Shown here: positions 15,628-22,720 of the stretch, in pieces
Layout of the letters: every line of letters starts with the position of its first letter
How positions within the stretch are numbered: the first letter of the stretch is position 1
Source: an uncultured Prevotella sp.
Lineage (GTDB): Bacteria; Bacteroidota; Bacteroidia; Bacteroidales; Bacteroidaceae
Length of the DNA: 24,226 bases
Direction: 5' to 3'
NCBI GenBank assembly: GCA_900550035.1
Contig: URQS01000049.1
Span: 1 to 24,226 of the forward strand
Program-made: the position numbers and the translations under genes
The notes under the pieces: generated by a model
Told to the model about the DNA's origin: nothing
The model's database searches: none
Seen by the model: only the letters and a program-made list of their open reading frames with translations

Positions 15628-17013
15628 ATGAAATTGAACAAGATAATTCTTTTCGCTTCGGCATCGCTCTTGATGACCAGTTGCGGAATATATAACAAGT
15701 ACGAGCGTCCCGAGGTGAACACCAAGGGACTCGTACGCGACGTTGTGAGCAACACAGACACGCTCGCCGTCAGCGACACCGCCAGCTTCGGCAATCTGCC
15801 TTGGCGCCAGGTGTTCACCGACCCGCAGCTGCAGTCGCTCATCGAGAAGGGCATAGCCAACAATACCAATATGCTCAATGCCGCACTCAACGTCAAGATG
15901 GTAGAGGATCAGCTCATGGTGGCTAAGTTGGCATTCGTGCCTTCGTTCACATTCTCGCCGCAGGGAACAATCGCTTCATGGGACGGCAATCCTGCCACAA
16001 AGACCTACTCATTGCCTATCACGGCATCATGGAACCTCGACCTCTTCGGCAATCTTCTCAATGTGAAGCGTTCGGCACAGATGGCTCTGCTTGCCACAAA
16101 GGACTATCAGCTCGTAGTGCAGACCAAGATAATCTCTAACATCGCCAACATGTACTACACTCTGCTCATGCTCGACAAGCAGTTGCAGGTGGTCAACGAC
16201 ATGTCGAAGCTCACTGAAGAAACATGGAACATCATGAAGATTCAGAAGGAGCTTGGTCGTGTTAAGGAGACCAGCGTACAGAGCGCTGAGGCCAATATGT
16301 ACTCTGTCAAGGCCCAGGCTACCGACCTGAAGCGTCAGATCCGTGAGACCGAGAACTCGCTCTCGTTGCTTCTCGGACAGCAGGCACAGACCATACAGCG
16401 CGGCACTTTCGAGGGACAGTCGCTCCCCTCACAGTTCTCAACGGGTGTTGGCATACAGCTTCTTGCCAACCGTCCCGACGTACACTATGCCGAAATGTCA
16501 TTGGCTCAGTGCTTCTACGATGTCAACGCAGCACGTTCTAAGTTCTATCCGAGCATCACTATCTCTGGTACAGGTGCCTTCACCAACTCGGGTGGCGGCG
16601 GCATTGTCAATCCTGGCAAATGGCTTCTCTCAGCAGTAGGTTCACTCGTGCAGCCAATCTTCGCACACGGACAGCTCGTTGCAGGCTTGAAGGTGGCAAA
16701 GTCTAAGCAGGAACAGGCTTTCAACACATGGCAGAACGCCGTGCTTTCAGCCGGTTCGGAGGTTAGCAACGCCCTCGTGCTCTACAACTCTTCTAACGAG
16801 AAGAGCGAGCTTGAGGCCAAGCAGGTAGAGAGTCTGAAGAAGAACGTAGAGTACAACAAGATGTTGTTCAATGACGGTTCAGCCACATATCTTGAGGTAA
16901 TCACCGCACAGCAGAGCCTGCTCAATGCCGAGCTCTCTAAGGTAGCCGACGATTTCTACAAGATGCAGGCCGTTGTGAATCTCTACTACGCATTGGGCGG
17001 AGGAAGATATTAA
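15628..17013 (+). CDS. RND efflux outer-membrane channel lipoprotein, NodT/TolC family
   Basis: A 461-residue outer-membrane factor completing the tripartite pump. The signal peptide ends in the lipobox MTSC (Cys19), followed by the NodT-type opening YERPEV. The body shows the two-fold repeat of helical hairpins and beta strands, with typical phrases such as SWNLDLFGN, LLANRPDVHYAE and the late AVLSAGSEVSNALVLY / ATYLEVITAQQSLLNAE. NRPDV and the ending YYALGGG are family hallmarks. Length is usual. It starts 15 bases after the pump gene. It ends before a 182-base repeat-filled gap leading to lpxA, so read-through into lpxA is possible. Confidence 0.94.
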   Translation: MKLNKIILFASASLLMTSCGIYNKYERPEVNTKGLVRDVVSNTDTLAVSDTASFGNLPWRQVFTDPQLQSLIEKGIANNTNMLNAALNVKMVEDQLMVAKLAFVPSFTFSPQGTIASWDGNPATKTYSLPITASWNLDLFGNLLNVKRSAQMALLATKDYQLVVQTKIISNIANMYYTLLMLDKQLQVVNDMSKLTEETWNIMKIQKELGRVKETSVQSAEANMYSVKAQATDLKRQIRETENSLSLLLGQQAQTIQRGTFEGQSLPSQFSTGVGIQLLANRPDVHYAEMSLAQCFYDVNAARSKFYPSITISGTGAFTNSGGGGIVNPGKWLLSAVGSLVQPIFAHGQLVAGLKVAKSKQEQAFNTWQNAVLSAGSEVSNALVLYNSSNEKSELEAKQVESLKKNVEYNKMLFNDGSATYLEVITAQQSLLNAELSKVADDFYKMQAVVNLYYALGGGRY

Positions 17014-17195
17014 GAGTTAGGAATTTTGAATTAGGAATTAGGAATTGTTCTCGGCTTCGCCTGCGATTATGAATTATTCATTTTTGATTTTTCAGAACAA
17101 TAATTCATAAATCGTAATTCGCGTCAGCGTAATTCACAATCGGCAAAGCCGAACAATTCGTAACTCGTAACTCGTAACTTGTAAATAGTATTATT
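17014..17195. repeat. AT-rich low-complexity repeat between the efflux operon and lpxA
   Basis: This spacer contains GAATTAGGAATTAGGAATT near the start and TAACTCGTAACTCGTAACT near the end, with AATTCATAA words between. It holds CGGCAAAGCCG, the same palindromic core seen in the spacer at 12207-12360, and TCGGCTTCGCC near its left end. It is the second member of the same kind of interspersed repeat. No promoter consensus for lpxA was found in it. Confidence 0.65.
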
Positions 17196-17969
17196 ATGAT
17201 AAGTGATAAAGCATACATAGCTCCGGGTGCAAAGATTGGCAAGAACGTTACAATCTATCCGTTTGCCTACATCGAGGACGGTGTTGAAATAGGCGACGAC
17301 TGCATCATCTTCCCATACGTCAGCATCATGCGTGGCACTAAGATGGGACGTGGCAACAAGGTATATCAGAACACAGTGCTTGGCGCAGAGCCACAGGACT
17401 TCAACTATACTGGTGCTGACACACGCCTTGTTATTGGCGATGAGAACATTTTCCGTGAGAATGTGGTAGTCAACCGCGCCACATTTACCGATGGCGAGAC
17501 ACATATCGGCAACCGCAACTTCTTCATGGAGGGTGTACACATCTCACACGACACCAAGGTAGACGACTACGTTACGTTCGGTTATGGTACTAAGGTAGCC
17601 GGCGACTGCGAGATTCACAGCGCAGCCATATTCTCGTCAGGTGTCATTGTGAATGCCAACGTGCGCATTGGTGGTGCATCTATGGTCACCAGTGGTGTGC
17701 GCATCTCGAAGGATGTTCCTCCGTTCATCGTAGCTACCGACAATCCCGTGCGCTACGGTGGTGTCAACGAGACACTGCTCAAGTCGTCTAATACTACCGA
17801 CAAGGTAATCAGCCACATCGCCAATGCCTATCGTCTGGTGTTCCACGGACAGACCAGTGTGTTCGATGCAATCAATCAGATTAAGGAACAGGTGCCTCCT
17901 GGAAAGGAGATCAACGCTATCGTCAAATTCCTTGAGGATAGCAAGTTGGGCATCATAAGCAAGATATAA
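17196..17969 (+). CDS. lpxA: LpxA-like acyl-ACP--UDP-N-acetylglucosamine O-acyltransferase (divergent paralogue)
   Basis: A 257-residue cytoplasmic left-handed beta-helix acyltransferase, by family the enzyme that puts a 3-hydroxyacyl chain on UDP-GlcNAc in lipid A synthesis. Hexapeptide repeats run from residue 1 to about 170, followed by a C-terminal helical domain with the family motif HIANAYRLVF. The catalytic-base region MEGVHISHDT keeps both histidines (His115, His118; E. coli His122 and His125). However, E. coli His144 is Asp137 here and the His160 of HQF is Asn153 (VNANVRIGG), so it may be a paralogue with altered substrate or rate. GAEPQDFNYTGADTRLVIG and DVPPFIVA are well-kept LpxA signatures. 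It is followed by a strong terminator (18017-18057). No other lipid A genes are nearby. Confidence 0.82.
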   Translation: MISDKAYIAPGAKIGKNVTIYPFAYIEDGVEIGDDCIIFPYVSIMRGTKMGRGNKVYQNTVLGAEPQDFNYTGADTRLVIGDENIFRENVVVNRATFTDGETHIGNRNFFMEGVHISHDTKVDDYVTFGYGTKVAGDCEIHSAAIFSSGVIVNANVRIGGASMVTSGVRISKDVPPFIVATDNPVRYGGVNETLLKSSNTTDKVISHIANAYRLVFHGQTSVFDAINQIKEQVPPGKEINAIVKFLEDSKLGIISKI

Positions 17970-18016
17970 AAAGCATTTTCATACCTTTTATATATTAGTG
18001 TTGTTATTTCAAAAGA

Positions 18017-18057
18017 AGCGGCAAGGTCGACGTGATGTCAACCTTGCCGCTGTTGTT
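18017..18057. terminator. terminator between convergent lpxA and sdaA
   Basis: AGCGGCAAGGT (18017-18027) pairs with ACCTTGCCGCT (18041-18051), followed by GTTGTTTTTTA on the plus strand. On the minus strand the hairpin is followed by TTCTTTTG, so it can serve both genes. A second palindrome, GTTTCCTTC/GAAGGAAAC at 18068-18088, touches the sdaA stop codon. Confidence 0.8.
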
Positions 18058-18087
18058 TTTTATAGCTGTTTCCTTCTCAGAAGGAAA

Positions 18088-19314
18088 CTATTTCTTTTCT
18101 TTCATGTGCTGCTCGTAGGCTCTTGCCAGTCCGCCCGTACTTGTTTCCTTGTAGAGCGATGGCAGGTCGTGGCCCGTCTGCTTCATCACCTTCACTACGC
18201 GGTCGAACGAAACTGAGTGAGTACCGTCAGAGAATGATGCGTAGAGATTGGCATCAAGGGCACGTGTTGCAGCGAAGGCGTTGCGCTCAATACACGGAAT
18301 CTGAACCAGTCCGCACACAGGGTCGCACGTCATGCCCAAGTGATGCTCCAGTCCCATTTCGGCAGCATACTCAATCTGCGACGGACTTCCGCCGAACAAC
18401 TGACATGCAGCAGCCGAAGCCATGGCGCATGCTACGCCAACCTCGCCTTGACAACCAACGTCGGCACCTGATATAGAGGCGTTCTGCTTCACCACATTGC
18501 CGAATATTCCGGCTGTAGCCATAGCGTGCAGAATGCGTGTGTCGCTGAAGTTATGACCCTTAGAGAGATGATAGAGCACAGCAGGCAATACACCGCACGA
18601 ACCGCAAGTAGGCGCTGTAACGATAATTCCGCCCGAAGCATTCTCCTCACTTACCGAAAGAGCGTAGGCATAAACCAGCGCACGCGACTGCAACGACTGC
18701 TTGTATCCGCTTGCCTTGACATAGTAGATAGGACCCTTGCGTGGAAGATTGAGCGGACCAGGCAGCGCACCCTCATGGTCAATGCCACGCTCAACGCTCT
18801 CCTTCATCGCCTTCCATACATCCATCAGATAGTCCCATATATCCTCGTCCTCGTTCTCGTTGACATACTCCCAATATCCACGGCCGTTGCTTTCGCACCA
18901 GTCCTGAATCTCGCGCAGCGTGTTCAGCTTGTACACTTCGCGCAGTCCGGTAAGCCAACGTCCCTTCTCGCCTTCCGACAATGCGCCGCCGCCGACGCTG
19001 TAGCAAATCCACTCGTCGGTCTGGTTGCCGGCATTGTCAAATGCCACAAACTTCATACCGTTGGGATGGAATGGCAGGAACACCTGCGGTTGCCACTCAA
19101 TGCGCAGTGGAGCGATTGGGCGGAGTACCTCGTCGATAGCCACGTCGGTCATGTGTCCGCGACCTGTTGCCGCCAGACTGCCGTAGAGCGTCACCTCAAA
19201 CGAGGCAGCGTGCATGTTATGACTTGCAAATATCTTAGCCGCCTTCTGCGGTCCCATAGTGTGACTGCTTGACGGTCCCTTGCCTATGCGGAAAAGTTCT
19301 CTCAATGATTTCAT
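18088..19314 (-). CDS. sdaA: L-serine ammonia-lyase, iron-sulfur single-chain type
   Basis: A 408-residue cytoplasmic enzyme deaminating L-serine to pyruvate and ammonia. It has the N-terminal SdaA beta-type domain with GPSSSHTMGPQKAA. The C-terminal alpha-type domain carries the iron-sulfur and active-site cysteine motifs APTCGSCGVLP, GCQGEVG and TCDPVCGLVQIPCIERN. Both domains are fused in one chain, as in the E. coli SdaA type, although the protein is somewhat shorter than that enzyme. The start is the ATG just after the promoter-like element at 19341-19348. It is convergent with lpxA and seems monocistronic. Its role is probably use of serine as a carbon or nitrogen source and relief of serine toxicity. 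It is the last clearly core gene before the AT-rich accessory region. Confidence 0.95.
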   Translation of the reverse strand: MKSLRELFRIGKGPSSSHTMGPQKAAKIFASHNMHAASFEVTLYGSLAATGRGHMTDVAIDEVLRPIAPLRIEWQPQVFLPFHPNGMKFVAFDNAGNQTDEWICYSVGGGALSEGEKGRWLTGLREVYKLNTLREIQDWCESNGRGYWEYVNENEDEDIWDYLMDVWKAMKESVERGIDHEGALPGPLNLPRKGPIYYVKASGYKQSLQSRALVYAYALSVSEENASGGIIVTAPTCGSCGVLPAVLYHLSKGHNFSDTRILHAMATAGIFGNVVKQNASISGADVGCQGEVGVACAMASAAACQLFGGSPSQIEYAAEMGLEHHLGMTCDPVCGLVQIPCIERNAFAATRALDANLYASFSDGTHSVSFDRVVKVMKQTGHDLPSLYKETSTGGLARAYEQHMKEKK

Positions 19315-19340
19315 AATGGATTGTTTGTTTTAGTCTTCTA

Positions 19341-19348
19341 CAAAGTTA
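19341..19348 (-). promoter_or_regulatory. putative -7 promoter element of sdaA
   Basis: The minus strand reads TAACTTTG, a full TAnnTTTG match, 26 bases before the sdaA ATG. No matching -33 TTTG is evident. Confidence 0.5.
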
Positions 19349-19491
19349 CAACAAAATTCCGAATAACCGCATTTGCACCTTTTATTTATTTCTGCTGCAA
19401 TTGTTCTTGCAACGCCATGCAATTGTTTCTGTAACGCTATTTAATACAACATTATCCCCCATAATCATTCGTGATTGTCAAAGATTGTGTT

Positions 19492-19499
19492 TATCTTTG
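19492..19499 (+). promoter_or_regulatory. putative -7 promoter element of the truncated fic gene
   Basis: TATCTTTG matches TAnnTTTG and lies 32 bases before the ATG at 19532. The promoter appears to be kept although the gene behind it is only a stub. The toxin gene at the window's end uses the same octamer. Confidence 0.5.
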
Positions 19500-19531
19500 T
19501 AGATGCAGAAACAAATAAGATTAATGTAATT

Positions 19532-19597
19532 ATGACAACAAAGGAAATAGACGAGCGTTCGTTAGTGAATGCTCACCGCCTCTTTGAGTCGGGTGGT
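19532..19597 (+). pseudogene. 5' fragment of a fic gene (probable)
   Basis: About 22 codons (MTTKEIDERSLVNAHRLFES plus GG) read as the start of a Fic-domain protein, whose early region commonly has an N-A-x-R-L-x-x-S-G pattern. The resemblance is from memory, not alignment. The open frame runs on to 19672, but that stretch is the antisense of the response-regulator gene's 3' end, so homology should stop near 19597. The likely continuation is the fragment at 22366-22662, about 2.8 kb to the right in the same orientation. Promoter and start codon look intact, so a short peptide may still be made. Confidence 0.5.
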
Positions 19598-20349
19598 CAT
19601 CTGTTGAGCCAATTCTTCAATTGTGTGATTCTATCTTTGCTGACAACGATTCGCATGTCTGAGAATCTATGAAGACTAATGGTCATTTTGTATTTGAAGA
19701 AATTTGTGAGTTTATCTATACTGTTGATATTCACCATATATTGTCGGTTGACACGGAAGAACGTATCGGGATTCAGTTGCTGTTCCAAGTCATTCAATGA
19801 TTGATTGACGGTTACAGAATTACCATCACTAAGATGTGCTCTCACGACACCGTTTTCAGAGAAGAAGAAACTAATGTCGGTGGTCTTGATAAGTTTGAAA
19901 CCATCATAGATATGCACAAGGAAATGGTCTCTCCATTTCTTACCTGCTGCAATTCCTATTTTTTCCATCAAAACAGAGTAGTCAATGTGTTTGTTGCACA
20001 TGGCTTTAGCCTTTGCCAGGGCTTTCTCCAATTCTTCTGGCAATATCGGCTTTTGAAGATAAGCGATGCCATTGCTCTTGAAAGCCTCCAAAGCATACTC
20101 GTTATAAGCCGTAGTGAATATGACAGGCGAAGTTGGTGCGATATCCAAGAAAGCCTCGAACACATCACCGTCGCCTAGCTTGATGTCCGCAAAGATGATA
20201 TCCTCGTCATGTGGATTTTGCAGATAGTCGATGGCCGCTTTTATGGTAGTCAGCGGTCCTTGTATCTCCAGAGAGTTGTCTATGTTTTGCAAGAGACGTT
20301 TCAGTCTTGAAAAGCCACGTTCTTCATCTTCTATGATTAAAACTTTCAT
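19597..20349 (-). CDS. LytTR-family response regulator
   Basis: A 250-residue cytoplasmic transcription regulator. The receiver domain (about 1-120) has the acidic pocket Glu7-Asp8-Glu9 in LIIEDEE, phospho-acceptor Asp55 in FADIKLGDG, the switch threonine in IFTTAYNEYALEAF, and Lys100 in LQKPI. The LytTR DNA-binding domain (about 145-250) shows FFFSENGVV, FFRVNRQYMVNINSI and the closing basic stretch. It is preceded by its cognate kinase with a 4-base ATGA overlap, so the two are translationally coupled. The stop codon sits exactly where the fic-like 5' fragment ends, and no terminator hairpin follows. The likely targets are the divergent barrel gene and its own operon, by position only. Confidence 0.95.
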   Translation of the reverse strand: MKVLIIEDEERGFSRLKRLLQNIDNSLEIQGPLTTIKAAIDYLQNPHDEDIIFADIKLGDGDVFEAFLDIAPTSPVIFTTAYNEYALEAFKSNGIAYLQKPILPEELEKALAKAKAMCNKHIDYSVLMEKIGIAAGKKWRDHFLVHIYDGFKLIKTTDISFFFSENGVVRAHLSDGNSVTVNQSLNDLEQQLNPDTFFRVNRQYMVNINSIDKLTNFFKYKMTISLHRFSDMRIVVSKDRITQLKNWLNR

Positions 20350-21350
20350 GATTTTGACAAGATTGGAAGTTTGACTTCAAAATATTTATTATCGTTTGCA
20401 ACGATAAGTTCCTTTCCTAATTGGCTATAGCGTAGACGCAAGTTTGCCAACCCCTTTTGGGTTGTAGGTAAAGAACTCATTATCGGATTCAATACATTTT
20501 TAACTATGATATATTCGTTTTGACGATATATCGAAATAGAAAGCGAATTTTCCTTGGTGTGGCAGTTATGCTTTATCGCATTTTCTACTATCATTTGTAT
20601 AGCCAAAGGTAGGGTCTTAGCCTTGCACCTTTCCAGTTCTTCTGCAATTTCCACATGTATGGTATGAGGCGAACTTATCTCTTGAAGCTCACAATAGTTC
20701 TTCACGAAATGAATATCTTCGTGTATAGGCACAGTCTCTTCATCCAAATTTGTGACAACATATCTATAGATTTCGGAGAATTTGAGCGTGAAATTTTCTG
20801 CCAGTACTGGATCCTCCTCTATTAAATCTGCCAACGTGTTGATGCTGTTGAATATGAAATGTGGATTCGTTTGCTGTCGTAGGAGATTGTTGGTGAGCAC
20901 AACGTTTTCCTTCTCTTTTTTGATGAGGATGGAACAATAATATAGGCAGGCATTCACCATGGTCAGCAATGTGGCGATTAATCCTAAGATGTATATTCTG
21001 TCCCAAAAAACATCATTTCCTTCATGCCAAAGAGTTTTAAATATGTTTTCAAATGCAACAGCCCAAGCGAAGTTGGCAATCAGTAACAGCAGTATATGAG
21101 TGGTAAAACGAGGATAGCTTATGTTGTCTTTTATAAAAATGTTACCCAAGAAATTTGAAATGCATAAAGAAAATAATGTGTATAAAGAACAATATGCAAT
21201 GTCAAAGCACAAGTCTTCTAAAGTTATACCTGTACCCACAAATGTATCAAAGTCCATCAGTCCCCATAGCAAGTAGGTAAAAATGAAGGTGGCGATGGAT
21301 ATGATTAACCAAATCTTTATAAAACTATGATATTTGCTCATATTACTCAT
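20346..21350 (-). CDS. LytS/YehU-type sensor histidine kinase
   Basis: A membrane kinase partnering the adjacent LytTR regulator. Four hydrophobic segments cover roughly the first 145 residues. Then comes the His_kinase (PF06580) core with the phospho-acceptor motif QTNPHFIFNSINTL and the ATP-binding N box MIVENAIKHN. The glycine-rich box is reduced to TQKGLANLRLRYSQLG, as is common in this family. The frame can be opened by a TTG at 21362, but that codon is part of a promoter-like TAAATTTG (21360-21367) and so lies at or before the transcript start. The ATG at 21350 or the one at 21341 is more credible. The ligand is unknown; there is no extracellular sensor domain of note, so sensing is probably within the membrane segments. 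Confidence 0.93.
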   Translation of the reverse strand: MSNMSKYHSFIKIWLIISIATFIFTYLLWGLMDFDTFVGTGITLEDLCFDIAYCSLYTLFSLCISNFLGNIFIKDNISYPRFTTHILLLLIANFAWAVAFENIFKTLWHEGNDVFWDRIYILGLIATLLTMVNACLYYCSILIKKEKENVVLTNNLLRQQTNPHFIFNSINTLADLIEEDPVLAENFTLKFSEIYRYVVTNLDEETVPIHEDIHFVKNYCELQEISSPHTIHVEIAEELERCKAKTLPLAIQMIVENAIKHNCHTKENSLSISIYRQNEYIIVKNVLNPIMSSLPTTQKGLANLRLRYSQLGKELIVANDNKYFEVKLPILSKS

Positions 21351-21359
21351 TTTGGCTTG

Positions 21360-21390
21360 CAAATTTAGTGCTTTTTTGCGAGATTTCCAA
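21360..21390 (-). promoter_or_regulatory. putative promoter of the kinase-regulator operon
   Basis: On the minus strand, TTG (21390-21388) is followed after 20 bases by TAAATTTG (21367-21360). This is close to the Bacteroidota -33/-7 arrangement and is the best-spaced promoter in the window. Transcription would start a few bases downstream, giving a very short leader before the ATG at 21350 or 21341. Confidence 0.6.
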
Positions 21391-21418
21391 TAGGTAACGC
21401 TATGAATGATGAAAAATC

Positions 21419-21503
21419 GCCCATGAATCCGCTATTTTCGTCTATAAATCAATCATTGGGTAGTAGGATAAGGTTCCTCAGCGATTTATAGGGATTCATG
21501 CCC
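21419..21503. promoter_or_regulatory. inverted repeat in the divergent kinase/barrel intergenic region
   Basis: GCCCATGAATCC (21419-21430) and CTATAAATC (21442-21450) reappear inverted as GATTTATAG and GGATTCATGCCC within 21481-21503. In the right arm the two blocks are contiguous; in the left arm 11 bases separate them. The arms lie between the promoters of the kinase operon and the barrel gene, where a shared regulator site would be expected. Binding by the local LytTR protein is inference. Confidence 0.45.
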
Positions 21504-21554
21504 AAATTTCTCCGTCTTATGATGATTGGACCTGCACGGTCTGAAATAACTTAA

Positions 21555-21562
21555 TAATTTTG
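21555..21562 (+). promoter_or_regulatory. putative -7 promoter element of the barrel gene
   Basis: TAATTTTG matches TAnnTTTG and lies 36 bases before the ATG at 21599. The nearest TTG upstream (21526-21528) is about 26 bases away, longer than usual, so activation by a regulator would be plausible. Confidence 0.5.
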
Positions 21563-21598
21563 CACTTGAAAAATTTAGGTTTAATCAAAAATAGGTAA

Positions 21599-22285
21599 AT
21601 GAAAAATTTAATTTTAGCATTGCTTATCACGGCAAGTCTTTTTCCTTTGTGCAGCATGGCACAACAGGGAGTTAAAGTAGATGTACATACTGGTGCAAAC
21701 TTGTCAGGTTTTGTAGGTGGAAAATCCTATGCAGCCCAAGATCAAAAAATGAAAATGGGTGCCAGTGTAGGTGTTGGGGTATCCTATGAAACAAGCAAGA
21801 ACTTTGTATATTCCTCGGGATTTGATTTCTTGATGACGGCAGGTGGTTACACCGCCATTTCTGATTATCTTTCTAACGGGGGGCTTACGACTGCATTCCC
21901 TTCGGTAAATTCAAGAGAAGTCTCAATCCAGATTCCACTCAAGTTTGGATATGATTTCACTTTGGGTGAAAAGTTGCATTTCATGCCTTCAGTTGGTGCA
22001 TATGGAAGATTTTCCATGGCAGCCATTAAGGAGAATGTAACAGAGAGCACAGATGGAAAGTCGGGCAATAGCTTCAAATGGAATAGCTTTAATAACTATC
22101 AACATAATAGCAATCGTCTAGAAGGTTATAAGCGATGGGACATTGGAGGCTTAATTGAAGGAAAGTTTGTTTATGCCAATCGTTATGCTGTAACATTAGG
22201 CTATTCTCGTGGTTTCATTGACAAATCTTCTCAGTTTAATTTCAAGAATAATAGCTATCATCTGACGTTAGGATACACATTATAG
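21599..22285 (+). CDS. small outer-membrane beta-barrel protein, PorT/OmpW-like porin family
   Basis: A 228-residue exported protein. The signal peptide (MKNLILALLITASLFPLCSMA, cut before QQ) is followed by alternating amphipathic strands typical of an eight-stranded outer-membrane barrel (OMP_b-brl_2): VDVHTGANLSGFVGG, MGASVGVGVSYET, VSIQIPLKFGYDF and the C-terminal strand SYHLTLGYTL, which ends in an aliphatic residue after an aromatic. Function is not known from sequence. Members are often small surface or stress proteins in Bacteroidota. It is divergent from the LytS-like kinase operon and is a natural target or input of that system. A strong terminator follows at 22315-22366. Codon use is more AT-rich than in genes before 19.3 kb, as in the two signalling genes. 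Confidence 0.88.
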   Translation: MKNLILALLITASLFPLCSMAQQGVKVDVHTGANLSGFVGGKSYAAQDQKMKMGASVGVGVSYETSKNFVYSSGFDFLMTAGGYTAISDYLSNGGLTTAFPSVNSREVSIQIPLKFGYDFTLGEKLHFMPSVGAYGRFSMAAIKENVTESTDGKSGNSFKWNSFNNYQHNSNRLEGYKRWDIGGLIEGKFVYANRYAVTLGYSRGFIDKSSQFNFKNNSYHLTLGYTL

Positions 22286-22314
22286 TGGTTATCCGTGATT
22301 GTACAACAATAATG

Positions 22315-22366
22315 ATGACACTTTGTGGCAAATCTTATAAAGAAAAAGCCACAAAGTGTCATTTTT
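22315..22366 (+). terminator. intrinsic terminator of the barrel gene
   Basis: Arms ATGACACTTTGTGGC (22315-22329) and its exact complement (22348-22362) pair over 15 bases around an 18-base loop and are followed by a T-rich run. It marks the right end of the signalling module; fic-like coding sequence resumes directly after it. Confidence 0.85.
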
Positions 22367-22662
22367 ATTTGCATAGCTAATACAACATTACAGCAATACA
22401 TCGCTATTTGTTCAATGACCTATACACATTTACTGATGTTGTTCGTGACAAGAATATTGCTAAGGACGGTTTCCGTTTTGTCAATTCGCTCTATCTTGAA
22501 GCTGCCATCGCTGCTGTAGAGAAAATGCCGGAAGACACATTTGAGCTTATCATAGAGAAGTATGTCGAGAAGAACGTGTGCTATCCTTTCATGGATTATG
22601 TGAGGGGTACGAGAAGTAAGTTTGTTTCTTCTGCCACTATGCAAATATCGTACATGCAGTAA
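22366..22662 (+). pseudogene. 3' fragment of a fic gene, frameshifted and lacking the catalytic motif
   Basis: In one frame the sequence reads IANTTLQQ, and one base later the next frame continues IHRYLFNDLYTF, so a single missing A in CAGCA(A)ATACAT near 22396 splits the motif LQQIHRYLF. It then runs VVRDKNIAKDGFRF and LYLEAAIAAVEKMPEDTFEL to IIEKYVEKNVCYPFM, which aligns by eye with the classic Fic core where HPFxEGNGR should follow. Here the histidine is Tyr (CYPFMD) and the GNGR part is replaced by YVRGTRSKF before a stop at 22660. AMP-transfer activity should be lost. This is probably the rest of the gene begun at 19532. The frameshift also places a stop codon (22378-22380) in the second frame. 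Confidence 0.75.
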
Positions 22663-22678
22663 AAAAGTGTTACAAAAT

Positions 22679-22720
22679 AAAAATCGATTCTAGAGATTTC
22701 TGGGGTCGATTTTTTTGCTT
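22679..22720 (+). terminator. hairpin with long T-run after the fic fragment
   Basis: AAAAATCGATTC (22679-22690) pairs with GGGTCGATTTTT (about 22703-22715), partly by G-U, followed by more T. It may be the original terminator of the fic gene or of a later part that was deleted. Confidence 0.55.

Noticed and set aside
18526..19272. 248-codon plus-strand open frame opposite sdaA
   Set aside because: Antisense to the conserved serine dehydratase; no motif and no promoter.
19598..19672. Continuation of the fic-like stub as a 65-codon protein
   Set aside because: After 19597 the plus frame is simply the antisense of the LytTR gene's last codons, so only the first 22 codons from 19532 are considered fic-derived.
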